A stretch of 64,000 bases of DNA from Acridotheres tristis (taxonomy: Eukaryota; Chordata; Aves; Passeriformes; Sturnidae), in NCBI GenBank assembly GCA_037013685.1, contig CM072899.1:12194479-12258478 (forward strand), given 5' to 3'. The translations under genes and the position numbers were made by a program. The notes under the pieces are model-generated. The model did no database searches and was not told the DNA's origin. It saw only the letters and a program-made list of their open reading frames with translations. Positions 36,001 through 50,827 of this stretch are shown here, piece by piece. The stretch's first letter is position 1. Every line of letters starts with the position of its first letter.

Positions 36001-37730
36001 CATACCTGTTGTCAAGCAAAATAAACTGTGCCAGTAAAAGCAGCTTTGTGCCAGTATAACTGAGCCCGTGTATAAACACAGTTTGGCCTTTTTAGATGCA
36101 TTATTTGAGGCGCTATAAAATATTAACCACTGTGTTCCTTGCCATGCTCTGGTTGTTCAAGTGTTTGGAAGTTCACTGTAGGCCCTGTCATTCAGCTTCA
36201 CTTTTGTGTGAGCAGCCAGCAGACTTTGCCTGAAAAGGACACAGGGACTACGACAGGAAAAGAAGATGGATGGATTTGTGGAAGAAGAAGCACCTTAGGT
36301 AGGCAGAAAGGCAATGCTGAGAGATTTACTGTGCATAAAACGTGTTTGGCTACAACCCTGACTTGCTCTAGTGCCCTCCTCAATAGCAAAATGTCACCTT
36401 TCTCAACAGAACAAAGCAAATGTTCACGTTGTACCCATGAACATTTCAGCACAGACTTCTTTTGATATATGACTTTGCAAAGTTTATTTTAACTAGTGAC
36501 TTTTACAGATGAACTTACACCTATCAGAACTTTAAATTCTGGCATATTAAAATCCTTAACAGGAAAGAACAACAAAAAAGTATGTTGGCAGACTTAATAG
36601 CATCTCCTATGTGTTGTGCCTATCTAAGTATCACATTTATTTTCTAAATCACTAATCAAATCACATGTTTGCTTGCTCGTCTGAAGGTAAAAGCTCAGGA
36701 CTCAGGGTTACTATTAATCAATAACTCTATATTATTCTTTAAGTACAGATAATCTACACATGAAAATTCAGAAAGAGGGTATCAGATGTTTATTTTACAA
36801 TGATTTTTGACTTGCACTAGAAAGTGGTCTTTATTAACAGAAAGGCTACTAGAAATATTAAGTAATTCCTTCTAATTACTCACTTTTTATAACTAGCTAC
36901 ATGGAGCTTAAAATATGCTATTCAAATGGTTTGACCTATTTTTATCAAATCTAATCTAAGTAGTATTGTTGTATTTTTCCAAGTAATTCATACTTAAGAG
37001 AATGACAGAAGATACAAGTTTAAGACCTCAAACTATATCACAATCCAAGTTCTCTAGTTTAAAACAAAAGCAAAAACTCATGCTCACAATTCAAAATTTG
37101 TGCATGTAAATGATAATGAGAATAAAAATCTCTACTGCTTGTGTGCAAAGGTTTGTGTGACTATGCACTGCTACCCTCAACTTTAACCCATAGTCCCCTA
37201 CACCTTTCACAACCATTACATAATTCCAGACTGGTTTCTTCAACTCACATGTGGTAATGGACAAAAGGAATGAGGATGGTGGTAGGTTGTCTGCTCCTTA
37301 GCCACCACAGAAAGCAGCAAAGCTGGCTTGATGGCAGGGACAGCTGAAAACCCAGTGCAGTTTCAGAACTACTACCACTTTCAGTTTGCTTAACTTGGTA
37401 TGTTACGACGACCTGAGCTAAAACTAAGCAAACTTTAGCAGCTGATTCCTAAGCCACATAATCACACCTCCCACAGCAGCAGCATCAGTCAGGAACAGAA
37501 TGGCAGAGAGCAGGCTGCATTTCCAGTGTCAACCACCTGACTTCTGTCAATTGTTATATGTCAGAATAAGTACATAAATTACATAAGTACTTTTAAGTAC
37601 AGTTCACAACCAGAATCTGAAGTTCTCTTTATTAGAAGACAATTGTCTCAAGCTGAATTAAGAAAATTCAGGAAACCATGACCTACATCATCCTTGCTTT
37701 CATTAAATATATGTTTTTTCCTAAAATGTA

Positions 37731-38225
37731 GGTCTGGGTTTCTCAGTCCAGGAGAGACATGAAGCCCCTGGAGCAGGTTCAGCAGAGGTTACAAGGATGA
37801 TTAAGGGACTGGAGCCTCTCTTATGAGGACAGGCTGAGGGAGCTGGGGCTGTTCCTCCTCAAGAAGGGACAATGAAAAGGGAACCAGTGACAGACACCAA
37901 TGTCAATCAGTATCTGCTGGCAGGTGTCAGAGGATAGAGCTGGGCTCTAATCTGTGGTACCAAGCAACAGGACACGAGGCAATGGGCAGAAACTGATGCT
38001 CAGGAAGTTCCAGCTGAATATGAGGAAGAACTTCTTCACTCTGCAGTAACTGCACACTGGAACAGGTTGCCCAGAGGGGCTGTGGAGTCTCCCTCACTGG
38101 AGGTATTCCAGAACCATCTGGACACAATCCTGTGCTGCATGCTCTCAGATGGCCCTGCTTGATCAGGGAGACTGGACCAGATGACCCACTGTGGTCCCAT
38201 CCAATCTGAACCATTCCGTGACAAT
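37731..38225 (+). mobile_element. CR1 LINE fragment, 3' portion
   Basis: Plus-strand sequence follows the CR1 3' region in order: CAGGAGAGACATGAAGCCCC, GAGGACAGGCTGAGGGAGCT, a diverged middle, GAGGAAGAACTTCTTCACT, CTGGAACAGGTTGCCCAGAG, then ACCAGATGACCCACTGTGGT. About 500 bp, 5'-truncated as usual for CR1, with the terminal ATTCTATGA-type repeat degraded. It lies antisense to SLMAP. Open frames on its minus strand are CR1 shadows. Confidence 0.9.
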
Positions 38226-41200
38226 GTAAGTAAGCAAACTGCATTACAATTGCTGAATCCCTCAACATCAGTCAGTGCAGAACTGTATGAACATCACTAA
38301 CTCACTTGCAGATTGCTTTTATTTATTTCAGTTTCAAAAGGAACTGCCAATGCTCCAAACACCTAAAACAAGAAAATATCTAGAAAAAAACCCAGTAGGG
38401 TAACAGTAATAGCAGTTTATACAGAAAGATATTTATATCTTTCACATAAGATGATAAATGTAACATATATACCAACACTGAAGTAACAGATTAAACAGAA
38501 AACAAAGCTTTTACTCTATGACTGTGCAGAACCAATGTGAATGGAAACATTATCACAAAGGATGCTAACCCTTGCTAACTTATTTGCCTTCACCCTCCTT
38601 CAGCAGAACTGGCAGAATTCAAGTAACACACAAACTATTTTCTAGAAACAAACATTTCAGGCCTAACTTGACAGTTGCGAAATTAACACCTCCCATCAAT
38701 CATATTCCATAACGGGAAAATGTAGTACAACACCAAGTCACAGAAGAACACGTCCTGGACACTCCCTATTATGCTGTAAAATTCTGTACTCCCTATTATT
38801 CCGTAAAATGCTCCTCAAAATTCTGTAGTAAGTACACTCTGGTAGGAGATTCACGATGAAGGATGTGAGAAGCAATGCCAGGTATGATGCAAAATATTCG
38901 TTCCTCTTCTAAATAAAAATTTCTGCAGGAAACACAGGGTGTAGAATGAAGTGACTGCAAAAGGTAGAAGCTGCTCATGTACCCGAGTGCCAATCTATCC
39001 CTAGATTATTCAAATAATCCAAAAAGGCATTCACTGTCAAAAGGAGAAGAATGACAAGACAGATATTCACCAAAAACTTCAAGATTAAATGTTTTACCAC
39101 AAAATGTGACACCATCATACAAAAATAGATCTCTCTCTACACATGAGTGTCACTAGTTTTGATGCAAAAAGCTATTTTTAAAAAGAAGAGATGTAGAGGA
39201 AGAGTTCTAATTTACAAGTAATTTGGTTTATTTATAGCTGACTGACTTGCTACAGTGAGACATCTGTCACCATAGTTACTAATTACTACTCTTCAGAATG
39301 TCTCTTTTACCTAACATTTGTTCTCACAGTTCACAAAAATTTCTGAGTATCAGCCTTCTGCTACAAGTACTGGATGGTTTCAGAATAACTAGAAGAATTT
39401 TATATTTATTCTTTTCTCAGCAGAATAAAAGTCTGTCCCTTCACATACATCATACTTTCAAACTTTTGTATATGAATCACAAAAGAGATGAAGGATATCA
39501 ACACTTTCAGAAAAGATGCAAGTCCATCCTGAATATAGACAAAGCAGAAAAGTTTCCCATAAAAAAAATTCCTCAACTCAGTACTAGTTATATACAATAT
39601 TCTTGAGGAAACTGAGTTTTCAGCCTATATGAAAATTCACAAGTACTATTTTAATTCCATCCTGAAAATGCTGAGAGAATTTTAAGGCACATCATTGCTT
39701 CGACTACAAAAGTAAAATACATTAACAATGAAGTATAATCAACAGAAAGCTTCCCCAGACATGATTACTCACACATCATTCCAAGATGCTCAAATTGACT
39801 CATTAGAACACTAAAACAATATAAAGAAGAGACTTATTTTGTCTTACTGCTGTCATAGATGACAGTATCTTACATAACATCCAGAGAATTCATAAGAACT
39901 TTTTCCTGCTCCATATTAAAACACTGACTTGTGCAATGTAATCATAAAAACAGTAAAAAGTCAATAAAACCAGGTTTTTAGAAGGAAATTGCACTTTTTG
40001 CAAGTAAGTTTTCTGCTTTATTTCATTAAAGAAGCTCAGCCTCTTGTTACACAAGACATCTGTACAGCTACATATCACATATCACTGTGACATCAGTGAT
40101 TACTTTGTATCATTTATCTCAACTTCTATCATCACACCAAACACGGACCCTGGGGAAAACATGGCCAAGGTGACTTCCCGAGGTTTCACTTAATGCTCCT
40201 GTGCTCTCTATATTAATCAATTACGGAAATATACTGCAACTTAATGCAGCTGTAAAATAAAGAACTAAAACACCCTAATAGGCCATTACCCAGAAATCCA
40301 GGCCTCTTCAGGCTAATTATTTCTAAGTGTAAAATATTGCTGAAACACACTCATCAATCCTGATGCCCTCACAGGAATACTTTCCTACAGAACAAGACTG
40401 AAAGCTAAACACTATTATTTACTCCAATAAAAGCAATTAAAATTTGGCAACATGACACACTCAAACTCTGCAATAACTAAATAAAATAAAGAAAATATTA
40501 TATTTATTATATATAAAATAAATCTAAAATAAAATAAAAATAAGTAAAGTTAACTTGTACAAATTCCCAAATACTGTATTTGTAGGACACATGTATCCAG
40601 ATAAAATAAGTAAGCTCTGCAAAGAGCAGGTTCTCATACACAATCTTAATTTCTTTCCAAATACTTGTTTCATACATGCTCCTAAAGGTTTGTAATGTAT
40701 TATTGCAATTTACTCTTACCTTTAGGAGGCAAAAGCACCCGTAAATATTATGCATTAGTGACGGACACTAAAACTATGCAGAAAACAAAAATTTTTGTTC
40801 TTAAATTCACAATCAAAAAATAGTTACACTTGATAGTCCACATTCTTTGGCCAACCTAATGAAGTGCAAGACCAAAATAAATTGTGGTTTTGTCTCCAAC
40901 TGCTGCAATGAAAAGTATGACAAAAAGAGAGGTTTGTCATGTTTGGACAGAGCTTTGCCCTAATTTAAGAGCAGAGGTAAAGAATAAATCTCTCCTGGTC
41001 TTTAGATTTTAACTGACCTTATTAGAACCTTGCATAAACAAAAACTAAAAGTAGATTTCTCTAACACCTACTAAAGAAACCAAATTAATTGTCTTAATGG
41101 CAAAACATTGAAGAATAACCAGAAATGACAGAAAAAGAAGAAAACAAATGAAAAACAAATGATTTTTTAAAAGCAATCTTGAAATACTTTCAGCATCTGT

Positions 41201-43718
41201 CAGTAAATACTGAGAATCAGAAATCCAACATGAACCTTATCCATTGTTTCTGCTTCCTCAAAACTCTCGAGCTAACGAGGTAACTAAGTAACTAGCAAAA
41301 AATTAATTGAAAGGGAAATTTTCCTTCAGAAAATTGCACTACTCAACTTCTATAAGCAAACAATTACATTTTCATTTGCAAGCAAATTGGAGAAAAACCA
41401 CAAGAGAAGCCAGGATTACCAGATACTCTGCCAGAAGAGACGAACTACTTATACAAAAGCAAAAGGTTCTGAGGCAGCTCCTTAGTTTATCAGGAAACTC
41501 CAACTCCCAACATAACCCCAGACATTTCAAGGCAGGTGCAGAACTGCAAAAGCTTCTTAATTGTCTTGCTACTCACTGCTAAGTTGGTAAATTAGTTAAT
41601 TGTTACATCAAAGCTCCTCTACTGCTGGCACAGAAGAATCTCTTCTCATATGCTGACTTTGCAACTGCTTAGAGAGTAAAGGGAGTTGTTGAAACTATTT
41701 CAAACTAGTTCTCATTTCTACTCCTTCCACACAAGGCACTGTGTTTACCTACTATCATTAACTCCATACTGCTGCTGGTTTATGGCAGAGAAAAAACTCC
41801 CAGTGATCACACATTCAGATAAAGAAAAAAACCCACATCACATTTCACAGATACCTCCAAATGCAATGCAGCACTGGTTTGGTATTCTCTCTCTATATAA
41901 AATCTCTCAAAATAGCCTGAAAAACTTAGCAAAGTTTCTCTCTTTTATTAAGGGACATATTCCAGCTGAAAGGACTTGTCTATATCACTACAGTACTTTT
42001 TTTTAAAAACAAACATCTGCAGACAGTCCAGTTAATTCACCTCTCCTTTTCACAAAAAAATGTTCACTTGCTTTCTGCCACCATCTGCTCCTGAACTATT
42101 AATTCATAGAGCACAAGTGTCACAAGGAAAATAAGATTCAGCACATTGCTGAACTACAGCTAAAAGCCCATGCTGAGAACAAACCTAAAGCTACTGTGAT
42201 ATAAATTCAAGGCAGCCAATAAAGATGCAGAAGTACAAGTCCTAACTGAAGGGAACTGCCTTAGTACAAATGACACTGCACTAATTTTAATCATGTCAAA
42301 CAAGATTTTTTTGTAAGAGGTCCAAACCACAAATATTACCTAAATAGAATGTAGTGAGTTCACTATACAGTTCCTCATACTGAAAACAACAGGTCACCAG
42401 AACAATACATGCTTCCTTGCTTTTCAAAAGACTTCTCTGCATCAAGGACAGAACAAAACTTAAAAAAAATATTACTAAATTTAATTTATTTTCATTCTGT
42501 GTTTTGAACTTCAGCATTCCACGCAGAGAGCAAATGCAATTAACTGGAAACTAAACACCTAGAGAGATGGGTGCGGCTCCATCCAAAGATGGAAAATTCA
42601 TTTTCCAGCACAGAGGAGAAATCTGACAATTGGGAATTTAATAGTTGTACTCAAGGCACTGCCAAGCCATACCTCCAACAAAGTGAGAGCAAAAATACCC
42701 TGGGAGGAGGCTGTATTTATTTGCAATGCATTCCTGGATCAGGACTTGCAAAGCAAGTAGTAATTAAACACTGATATTCATGAACAAAGGCTGACTTATT
42801 CTGGTGTCCCTTTGAGATCAACAATTTCACAATAAACAAAAGGATTATTTATTTTAAATTTAAGAAATCCACATATGGAGATGGGTCAGCCAGCAATGGG
42901 AGAGAATGTATGAGCAATCTTACAGAATATTGATCAGTCATTTCTTTAGCTGTGTCCTACTGGCTTCAAAACAACTTTCTCATGCATTCATGTCAGAACC
43001 ACCCCAGCAGAGAAATGGGCAGAGGGCAGATAAGGTGTTCAAGGATCTGGTAATTACAGTATCAAACGTGGTGAGTCACAATTCATACATCTTAGTCAAG
43101 GGCAAAAATCACATACAAGGTACACTGGATTTAGAGATTAGACAGGCTGCTAATATGGCAAAACATGCCAAGATACAGTTTTCTACAGACACAGCTTTTT
43201 TCCATCAGGGTCATCAAGGATGTTACACTGGTAACACCTGTGCCCATGAATGTGATTCTTCAGATAAACTAAAAATAAAAAACAACACACACACACAAAA
43301 CAACCAATAACTCAAATCTCTTCATCTCTTTGTCAATAGAAACGTGCCCAGAACACATCAGTGCCAATCTGCCAGTGGGCATTAGGAGCAGGGGAACTGC
43401 AAAGTATTGCTGGCAATCCCACACCCTTTTCAGCTAAAAAGCCTGAGGGAGTGGTCGGCCATCCCTCTGAAAAGTCATTATCAAACCTTAGAATTTCTTA
43501 TACTAAATGTGCCGTATTTCCCTCTAGAACACAGACAAAAAAATTCAAAGTACAAAAAGAACATTTTTCTTCATGCATCAGAGGTTCTAGATTGTCAGCT
43601 AAGAAGAAATAGCCTCCTCCGATGATTTAATTCTTTAAACCACCGTAAGATTTTTTCCAAATCCCTTCCCTAAGCACGAAAATGCCTTTTCCGTTCACTA
43701 TTTAAAGTTGAGCTGCAG

Positions 43719-43733
43719 CCACTAGAGGGCAAG
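43719..43733 (+). promoter_or_regulatory. CTCF-like motif in intron 2
   Basis: CCACTAGAGGGCAAG matches the CTCF core well over its first 13 positions (CCASYAGRKGGCR) and fits less well at the last two. It stands in a small GC-richer patch (43,705-43,765) of an otherwise AT-rich intron. Binding is inferred from motif alone. Confidence 0.4.
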
Positions 43734-46700
43734 GCCACGATACACAACACACTGCCCGGGCTGGGTAATGCAAAACCAATGCCACAAAACAGAGCAGAAA
43801 CTACAGCTGAAGACTCTTTGTATTCTGAAGATTTGGTTGTTCAAGGTTTTTTCCAATACTGAATTTTCCATTAATTATAGGAATATACCCACATATTCTG
43901 TAGGTTGCCTATAATATTAATTCCATCTTTACAGTCTAAAGTCTCCCAGACAAGCTACTTCTACACTTCAACATCCACATTAACAATTCTTGTACTTCTC
44001 AAATTTGAAAATTCGGTTTCTCATCGTCAGTGTTCCTGATACTGAAATTACACAAGTTACTGGAATTCTACTCAGAATAAGCAAGCATAAGTAAAAACCA
44101 GAATGCTGCCAAAGGCTTTTCCCACTAAATATAGAAATTGAACTTCCTAATCAATGGTAGAAAGTATCTAGCTAGAAATTTGCCATATGCTGCAAAAGAA
44201 CTGGAATTAACAAGAAGATTTTTTGTGTCTAACCAGCATTTTCAAAAACTGCTGTTCTGAGAACACTTATGCTTTTTCTGTACAAAGACAGCCCTTTGTT
44301 GAAAAGTATTCTTGACATTTAATATATTAAATTCTGCTACAATTCATTATCTATGCTCTTAGAAGAACAGAAAACAAGGTCCAGAAACCAAAGCAAACCA
44401 AGAGAATGAGTCATTTACTAAAAGAAAAAACCCCAACTGACAGAAGGACATACACTAGAAGCTCAAAACAAAAACATGTAAAGAATTATTTCAAAATCTA
44501 TAGTCCAAGCAAAATATGGAAGAAAGCTCAGCAAGCTTGTTATTAAAAATGATGACACTTAATAACAGTGGCAATGCACTGGTACTATGCATGAAATCAG
44601 TCCCATGTATGCTGGCCCATCTACTCCATGGAAAAAAAACATCTGTACTGTGTATCATCAAAACAGATGAGCCCTCCAATTAAGTTCACATAACATTCAA
44701 AGTGCACTCCCAGTATAAACAGCCTTCCCACAAAAAACATGTCTGCTGTTAAGTAATAAGCTTTGACATACCAGGAGTTTTGTCATCCAAGCTTAAATTT
44801 AATACAGCTGTAGACAAGATTATACTTTGATTAAAGGAAAATCAGCAAGACTTTTACACTACCTATAATTAGTCTACTATTAGTACAAAGTTTTAATAAA
44901 CTTTAATTAGAATTAGATGCTATCCAAAGCTTGTTTCAAAGGAAAATAGGTTGGGCCACTGGCAATTGGCAGCATTAAGAGCAACATGGTTAAACACAAG
45001 TTTAAGAGAAACATGTGCGTCCCTATTTCTTCTTTCAAAGTTTTTGGAAAAAGATTTTCCTCTGCAGCCAAGTAGTTTACTTGGGTCTTAAGCAAATACT
45101 AGGCATACCAAACACAATACACGATGCAGGCTGGTAGAATGTTTCATTGAATTATTACAGCTTTGCACTGTTTCATAAAAGGAAAAAAAAATTTAAATCC
45201 CAAACAACTCTGTGACAGTTTTGTTAGGTGAATTTTCAAGTGTTTACCAGAAAAAACACTTCAAAACTTTGCCCAGTCAAGCTTAAAACAATTAAGATGT
45301 TATTGTTACAATAGAAATAGAATATGAAATTTGTATATAGATCAGTAACAGCTCTCCGGATTGCTTATACACAAATTCATGTGACTATCCACTGAAATTA
45401 CAAAATCTAGGAGATACAGGAAATAAGCAAAGGGCAAGCCCCTCTCACATGAAAGTACCTTCCCACATAGCTCTGGTGAGTAGGCAGGAATTTGTCTACC
45501 ACAGACTTAGAAGTAAGCTAGTCCTTCTCCTACTTGATCTTAAAATTACGTCCTGACAGGAGCTCCTCGGGGCTGAGGAAGCAGCTGTATTTTAGACATT
45601 TTTAAGTGACAGGCTGCAGCAGGAAAGTACCATACACACAACCTCAAGCCTTTACACATCTCTTGGCTTCACTGCATAGCACTTTCCTTGACTGCACTCA
45701 GAATCTCCCATCTACTTTTCCAGGGAAGTGTCAGGAGTCAGCTCGGTGCTTTCTTCTCTCTGTATTTCGAATAGTTTTCATCCCACCAAGTTCCCCCATT
45801 GACAGCAGGTCTATGCTGGGAGCAGTCACATTCCACAGTAATTATGGAAACACAGCCTGTGCAGTCCACAGCTGCTGTGCTCTCCCGAATATCCGCTTCA
45901 AGAGTTGCCCCACAGGACACCTCCAGCTTTCTCCCTGTTTCTATGTTCTGGTTTCTTTGGGAATAGACAAAACCCTCACAGACACGTGGTGAACTGAGTG
46001 TAGACCAGTCCCCTCCCAGCACGCACAGCAACACGTGCAAAGCACACCAGGGACTGGAGAAACATCACAGAACATCCCCTACTCTTTCAACATTCAACAA
46101 GGTACCTTAAAAACAAAGGGGTGCTAAACTTCGGACCTTGAAGTATATTATTTAATCCTTAACAAGCTCTCATGGGACAAACAAAGTGCACTTTTAGTAC
46201 ACTTATTTCGGGGCTTGCTTCTCTGTCTCTAAAACTCAGTTCAAGTCAGATAAAATAAACATATCCTCTTAACAAAGGTACACCTCATTTACTGTGTTAC
46301 ATTATACTTTTCTCACTTAATTCAAAACTGGACAACTTGAGCAGCTTATCTACCTCCTGACTGCACAAACTGGATGGACTTGCCAGCTTCTAGACTCAGC
46401 AGCTGAGTGTCTCCAGACTTCCAATACCATCCACTCATGCAGCGCCAAGCAGAACTAATGCAAAGCATGACACATGATCATCAAGCACCACCCAGCAGCT
46501 TTCTGCCACCTGTTTCTCAACCTCAGTGTTTCTTAACAGGCACATCAGGAACGTTGATGTTTTCTTCACTTCCCTTTGAAAGGTTTAGCTTGAAAACTTA
46601 AATACCAGAAACAGCAAACTAGTAAACAAAATTGTGCAAACCACATCAATAGTTCAGAGTAACAAAACAGAGAAAAATCCCAAGAGAACTCACACAACTA

Positions 46701-49700
46701 TTATTCTAAAAGCAGAAAAAGGTAGGCATTTAAAACCAACTGAAGTCATAACTTTATTCCTAACTGTTCTATGAATACCTACATATTTTTAATAAACTAA
46801 TTTTCAAGGTCCTTCTAGATTTTATCAGTCACCCATATACACAGTAACCAACGTACAAATTATGAATGCATTTTTCACTTATTACTTTAAGAGAAAATTA
46901 ATAATCATTTACAGAAAGTAAGTCACATGACAGTAATATTCCACAATAAATTACAATAGAAAGATTCTTGCAGTGGACTCTTTGATAGAACACAAAACGT
47001 TTACCTCTGCCGGTTAGACAAGAAAAACTACAAAACTTCACGCAGGATCAGCTAACAACTTTCATTCTCTCCCTCCTCTCTTTCTAAAAGCTTACCAGCT
47101 GTGTATAATTGACAAAGATTTTGGTCAGCAACCCAGAAAGAGATGTGCCCATGGCAAGTCAGTGAATCTCCTGGAACCTCAATATCACTTGAACTGCAAT
47201 AAGTTACTGGTAGTCTTGTCTCAGATTTCTGTACTACATTTCAACGAAAAAATTCAATGCATATTAGGAGGATTCAGTCTCTAAGCCATGAAAATAAAAA
47301 AAAAGAAAAACAAAGAAACAAACAAATAAAATTTCAAAAAGCACAAAACCAAAACAAACAAAACTCATAAGAAGCAAGTCACTAAGTCACTTTATCCAAC
47401 CAAATAATGAACTTAATAAAGAAAAAAACCTTTACCATTAATTTCAAAAGAAAACTACTAGAGCTTTTACCTTCTGCAGATATTAAGTTACCGTTGTCAG
47501 TTCAAGGATAAGAACATTTATCTCAGTATCAACTAAAATGCAAACTGAATTAGTAGATTTCTTCATGAAGCAACATATTCAAAACTACATTAAGTATTAC
47601 ACAACTATTTTAGCTCTGACAGAAGCACATAAACAACAAGTATTTCCATGCTGCTATTTCAACTTAAACCCAAACCACCTAGTGAACTCTAATAGAGAAT
47701 AGTCTCATTAGCAAGTCACAATTAAAAACAGGTGAAGTGCTCAACAGCAGGTGTCTCAAATATGGCAGGAAGACAGCACACTCCTCACTAACAACAGTCT
47801 TATATAAAGAGCTGAAACTATTTTTCCTAAAATCTTTCATGGAAGATGACCCATCTTCCAACTACATGACTAGTTCAATAAAAAAATTAAAAATATCTGT
47901 CTGCTCTGGAAATACTTTACTTCAGTACAAATACAGCTCTTCACAACTGCCATTCCTGTTCTGCTCGTAACAATGGCTCTTTTCAACATGCTAAGAATAT
48001 TTTAAGTAAGCATTTCTTAAAAATGAAATACTCTAACAGCACAACACAGAAAATCACCAATAAAAAGCTTTGTTACCTTAAATGATAATTGTAACGTTTA
48101 GGATCATTTTTCAATAGCGCAAGACTCTGCTCTTTGGGCATCTGCACTTAAAGGTACAAGTACATTTAAAAAGGAGAAGTAGCAATACATGTTTCCCGTT
48201 GGTTTTTCTTTTTTTTTTTTAAAAAGGGTAACTTGCAATCTTGAGTGTGCAATTGTCACTTCAATTGCTATTCAGTTTCAATATTCCCTTCTGCATCACT
48301 TGATCCACTAGTAACACTGATCCCCTTGTATCTATCCCATCCTTGTAGAATTTCCCACACAAACTCCCTGGTATCTTCAGTACTCAGTGCTCTTCTCACC
48401 CAATGGTTTATCCCCAGTCCAGCCTCAATGCCGGTAAGAAGTTGACCTCAGCACTTCTCCAAAGTGACTATAAAGATGTGCTTCCTGCCCTCACAGCATC
48501 TGAGCCTGAAGGCCCCTTTCCACGGCTACCAGGCTCAAACCAGAGCAAGTGACCTGGGAACTGGCAGCTTGTATTTACAAAGAATGAGAAATAGAAGCAG
48601 AAAAGTTTCTCCCAGCCTTTCATTGCACTCCTCTTTCCCCTGATTTTCCTCTCTTCAGCCCCTAAATCAACTCATGTCTGGCTGCTCCATCACCATACAT
48701 ACTCAAAGCCACTTGGACACGAGAGGAAGGCAAGGTGCACAAAGCTGGAATTTTACCCCTGTTGTTTGTACTTTGCAGAAAGGGACAGTAGCAAGAGGAA
48801 AGAAGCAGTTGGGATTACTTACAGACTCAGTGGGGAAGCATTATGAAAAACACCTAACCCTTAAAAATCTGCAATTCTTTTCATCCCAAACCTGGAAGGA
48901 AGACAGCACCAACATCATAGAGGACAAACAAGGGAGCTAAACTCTAAGTTTAGTCGTTTTATGAGTGGCCCAAGTGTGGGAATTAACACGAGAAGAAGGA
49001 TAGGATGAATGATGGACCAGTTATGCAGAAGAGGTCACCTGGCATTTAACGAGTGGTTTAGAAATATTCTGTGCACCCATAACCTTTTCTGCCATAGATT
49101 TGTTCTTATTTCTTCAGTTTTGTCAAACACCTTCCTAAGAATCAGTATTTTGCACAACACTTAATTTTTCAACTTCTCAACTAGAAAAAATAAAGGGAAT
49201 TTAATTCCAACCTGAAGTATGACATTTCCTAATGGTAATATGCATACATTAAAAGTAAAAGGAAGTTACTACCCAGCAATTGACAAAACCACAATATAGA
49301 GAGGAACTCTGCTACAAAGGCTTTAGGCCTCGAGAGGATCAGCTAATTGAAACAAGGAACAGTCTCTAATGTTGGGGTTCACTGTGCTTTTTTGCTGCCT
49401 ATTCCATTTCACTCTTCCTGTTCAATTAGACTGCCTAATGGTGGCAAGAGCATCATGCTCTAAATAAGTGTTACCACCAACGTTTTCATCAACATGTAGG
49501 TTCAGTGACCTTGGATTTTCTAAAGTACATTTTCACTGCACAATGTAAGCTGACAAGACTTGGTTCTATACTATTTGCTTCAGTTGTTCTGTCAAAGGTA
49601 CTAGAAAGCATGGAGGAACACAAATCGATAGTGTAGAAAGTACCTTTTAAATTGGAACAAAATCCTGCAAAAGAATAGAACTGAAACCGAAAAGCAAGAG

Positions 49701-50621
49701 TTCTCTCTGAACTGCAGTTCTGAGTTTTGCAGCAAATAACAAAGACTCTATATTCCACCACAGTCTTCAAATGCAGTTTCTCATTAGCATTGTGGGAAAA
49801 TACAAGTCATGCAGGCTTTCTGCTATGGGACATGTTTAACAGCTCTACCCAAGCAGAAAAAACCTATTAACACCTTTATAAAGAACAGTTATCCATGCCT
49901 ATTCTCCAGAACCTACCACTCTAATACTTGAAAAAAAGGAACAACTCAAGTTATTTAAATGATAATGTTCTCAAAACTTATAAGTTGGGCTTCATATACT
50001 GCTAGCATGTTAAACAAGTATGTAAATTATCATAATTCAGACATTTAAATGATAATACCCTTACTGTGCCTCAAGTGCAGGCAGGTATCTAAGTGTTTTA
50101 CACTGTAAACAAGCCACATTTAACTGAATTTACCACTTGTGATTATATAAAATAAATATACAAGACATTCCTCTCATCATAATCCTTCTACAAGCAAGGT
50201 CATAGAGCTCTTTCCAAAGTATTGTTTATCAAAGCAGATAAACTTTCTCCTCCCTCTTTTAAGATGCCAGCAAACAACGCTCATACTTCAAAGGCTGCAT
50301 TAAAAAGGCAAGTACAGCTCATACTCTTTCAAATGCTCAGAAATACAAGGCATGAGGGGGAAAAAAGGAGCTCACCTCCACCAGCCTAAGTCTACACAGC
50401 ATATGGATAAACCAAAAGAACCCTGCAAAGATGGCCCTCAGACCTGCTCATGGACACAACTGATTAAATGCACTCCTGACAGTTGTTTGAACAAATGCAG
50501 TGTACCTAACACCTACCTAACTTTGTAGTCACTTACTGCTGGTGTGCTTTTCTTCCACTGAAATGGGACATTTCATCAAGAATTATTAAAAGCACTGACA
50601 GAAATTATTTTGCTTTGGACT

Positions 50622-50653
50622 ATAATAATAACAACTACTACTATTACTACTAT
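50622..50653. repeat. Imperfect ATA/ACT trinucleotide repeat
   Basis: Short run of TAATAATA followed by ACTACTACTATTACTACTA. It lies 20-odd bases before the CR1 fragment at 50,676. Confidence 0.7.
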
Positions 50654-50675
50654 GCTAGAAGCCCAAACAACTGGA

Positions 50676-50827
50676 AGATGCCCCATCCCTGGAACTGTTC
50701 AAGGCCATGTTGGATGGCACTCTGAGCAACCTGGTCTAGTGGGAGGTGTCCCTGCCCACAGCAAGGGTGTTGGAGTTAGATGATCTTTAGGGTTCCTTCC
50801 AACCCAAATTATTCTGTGATTCCCTGA
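50676..50827 (+). mobile_element. CR1 LINE 3' end
   Basis: Plus strand reads the CR1 3' end in order: GATGCCCCATCCCTGGAACT, GTTCAAGGCCATGTTGGATG, AGCAACCTGGTCTAGTGGGA, TCCCTGCCCA, then TTAGATGATCTTTAGGGTTC and the terminal ATTCTGTGATTCC. About 150 bp, strongly 5'-truncated and antisense to SLMAP. Better preserved than the copy at 37,731. Confidence 0.94.

Noticed and set aside
36108..36118. TATA-box-like GCTATAAAATA in intron 2
   Set aside because: Such strings are expected in AT-rich intron; there is no initiator, exon or donor arranged after it.
37927..38268. 113-codon minus-strand open frame
   Set aside because: Antisense reading of a CR1 fragment.
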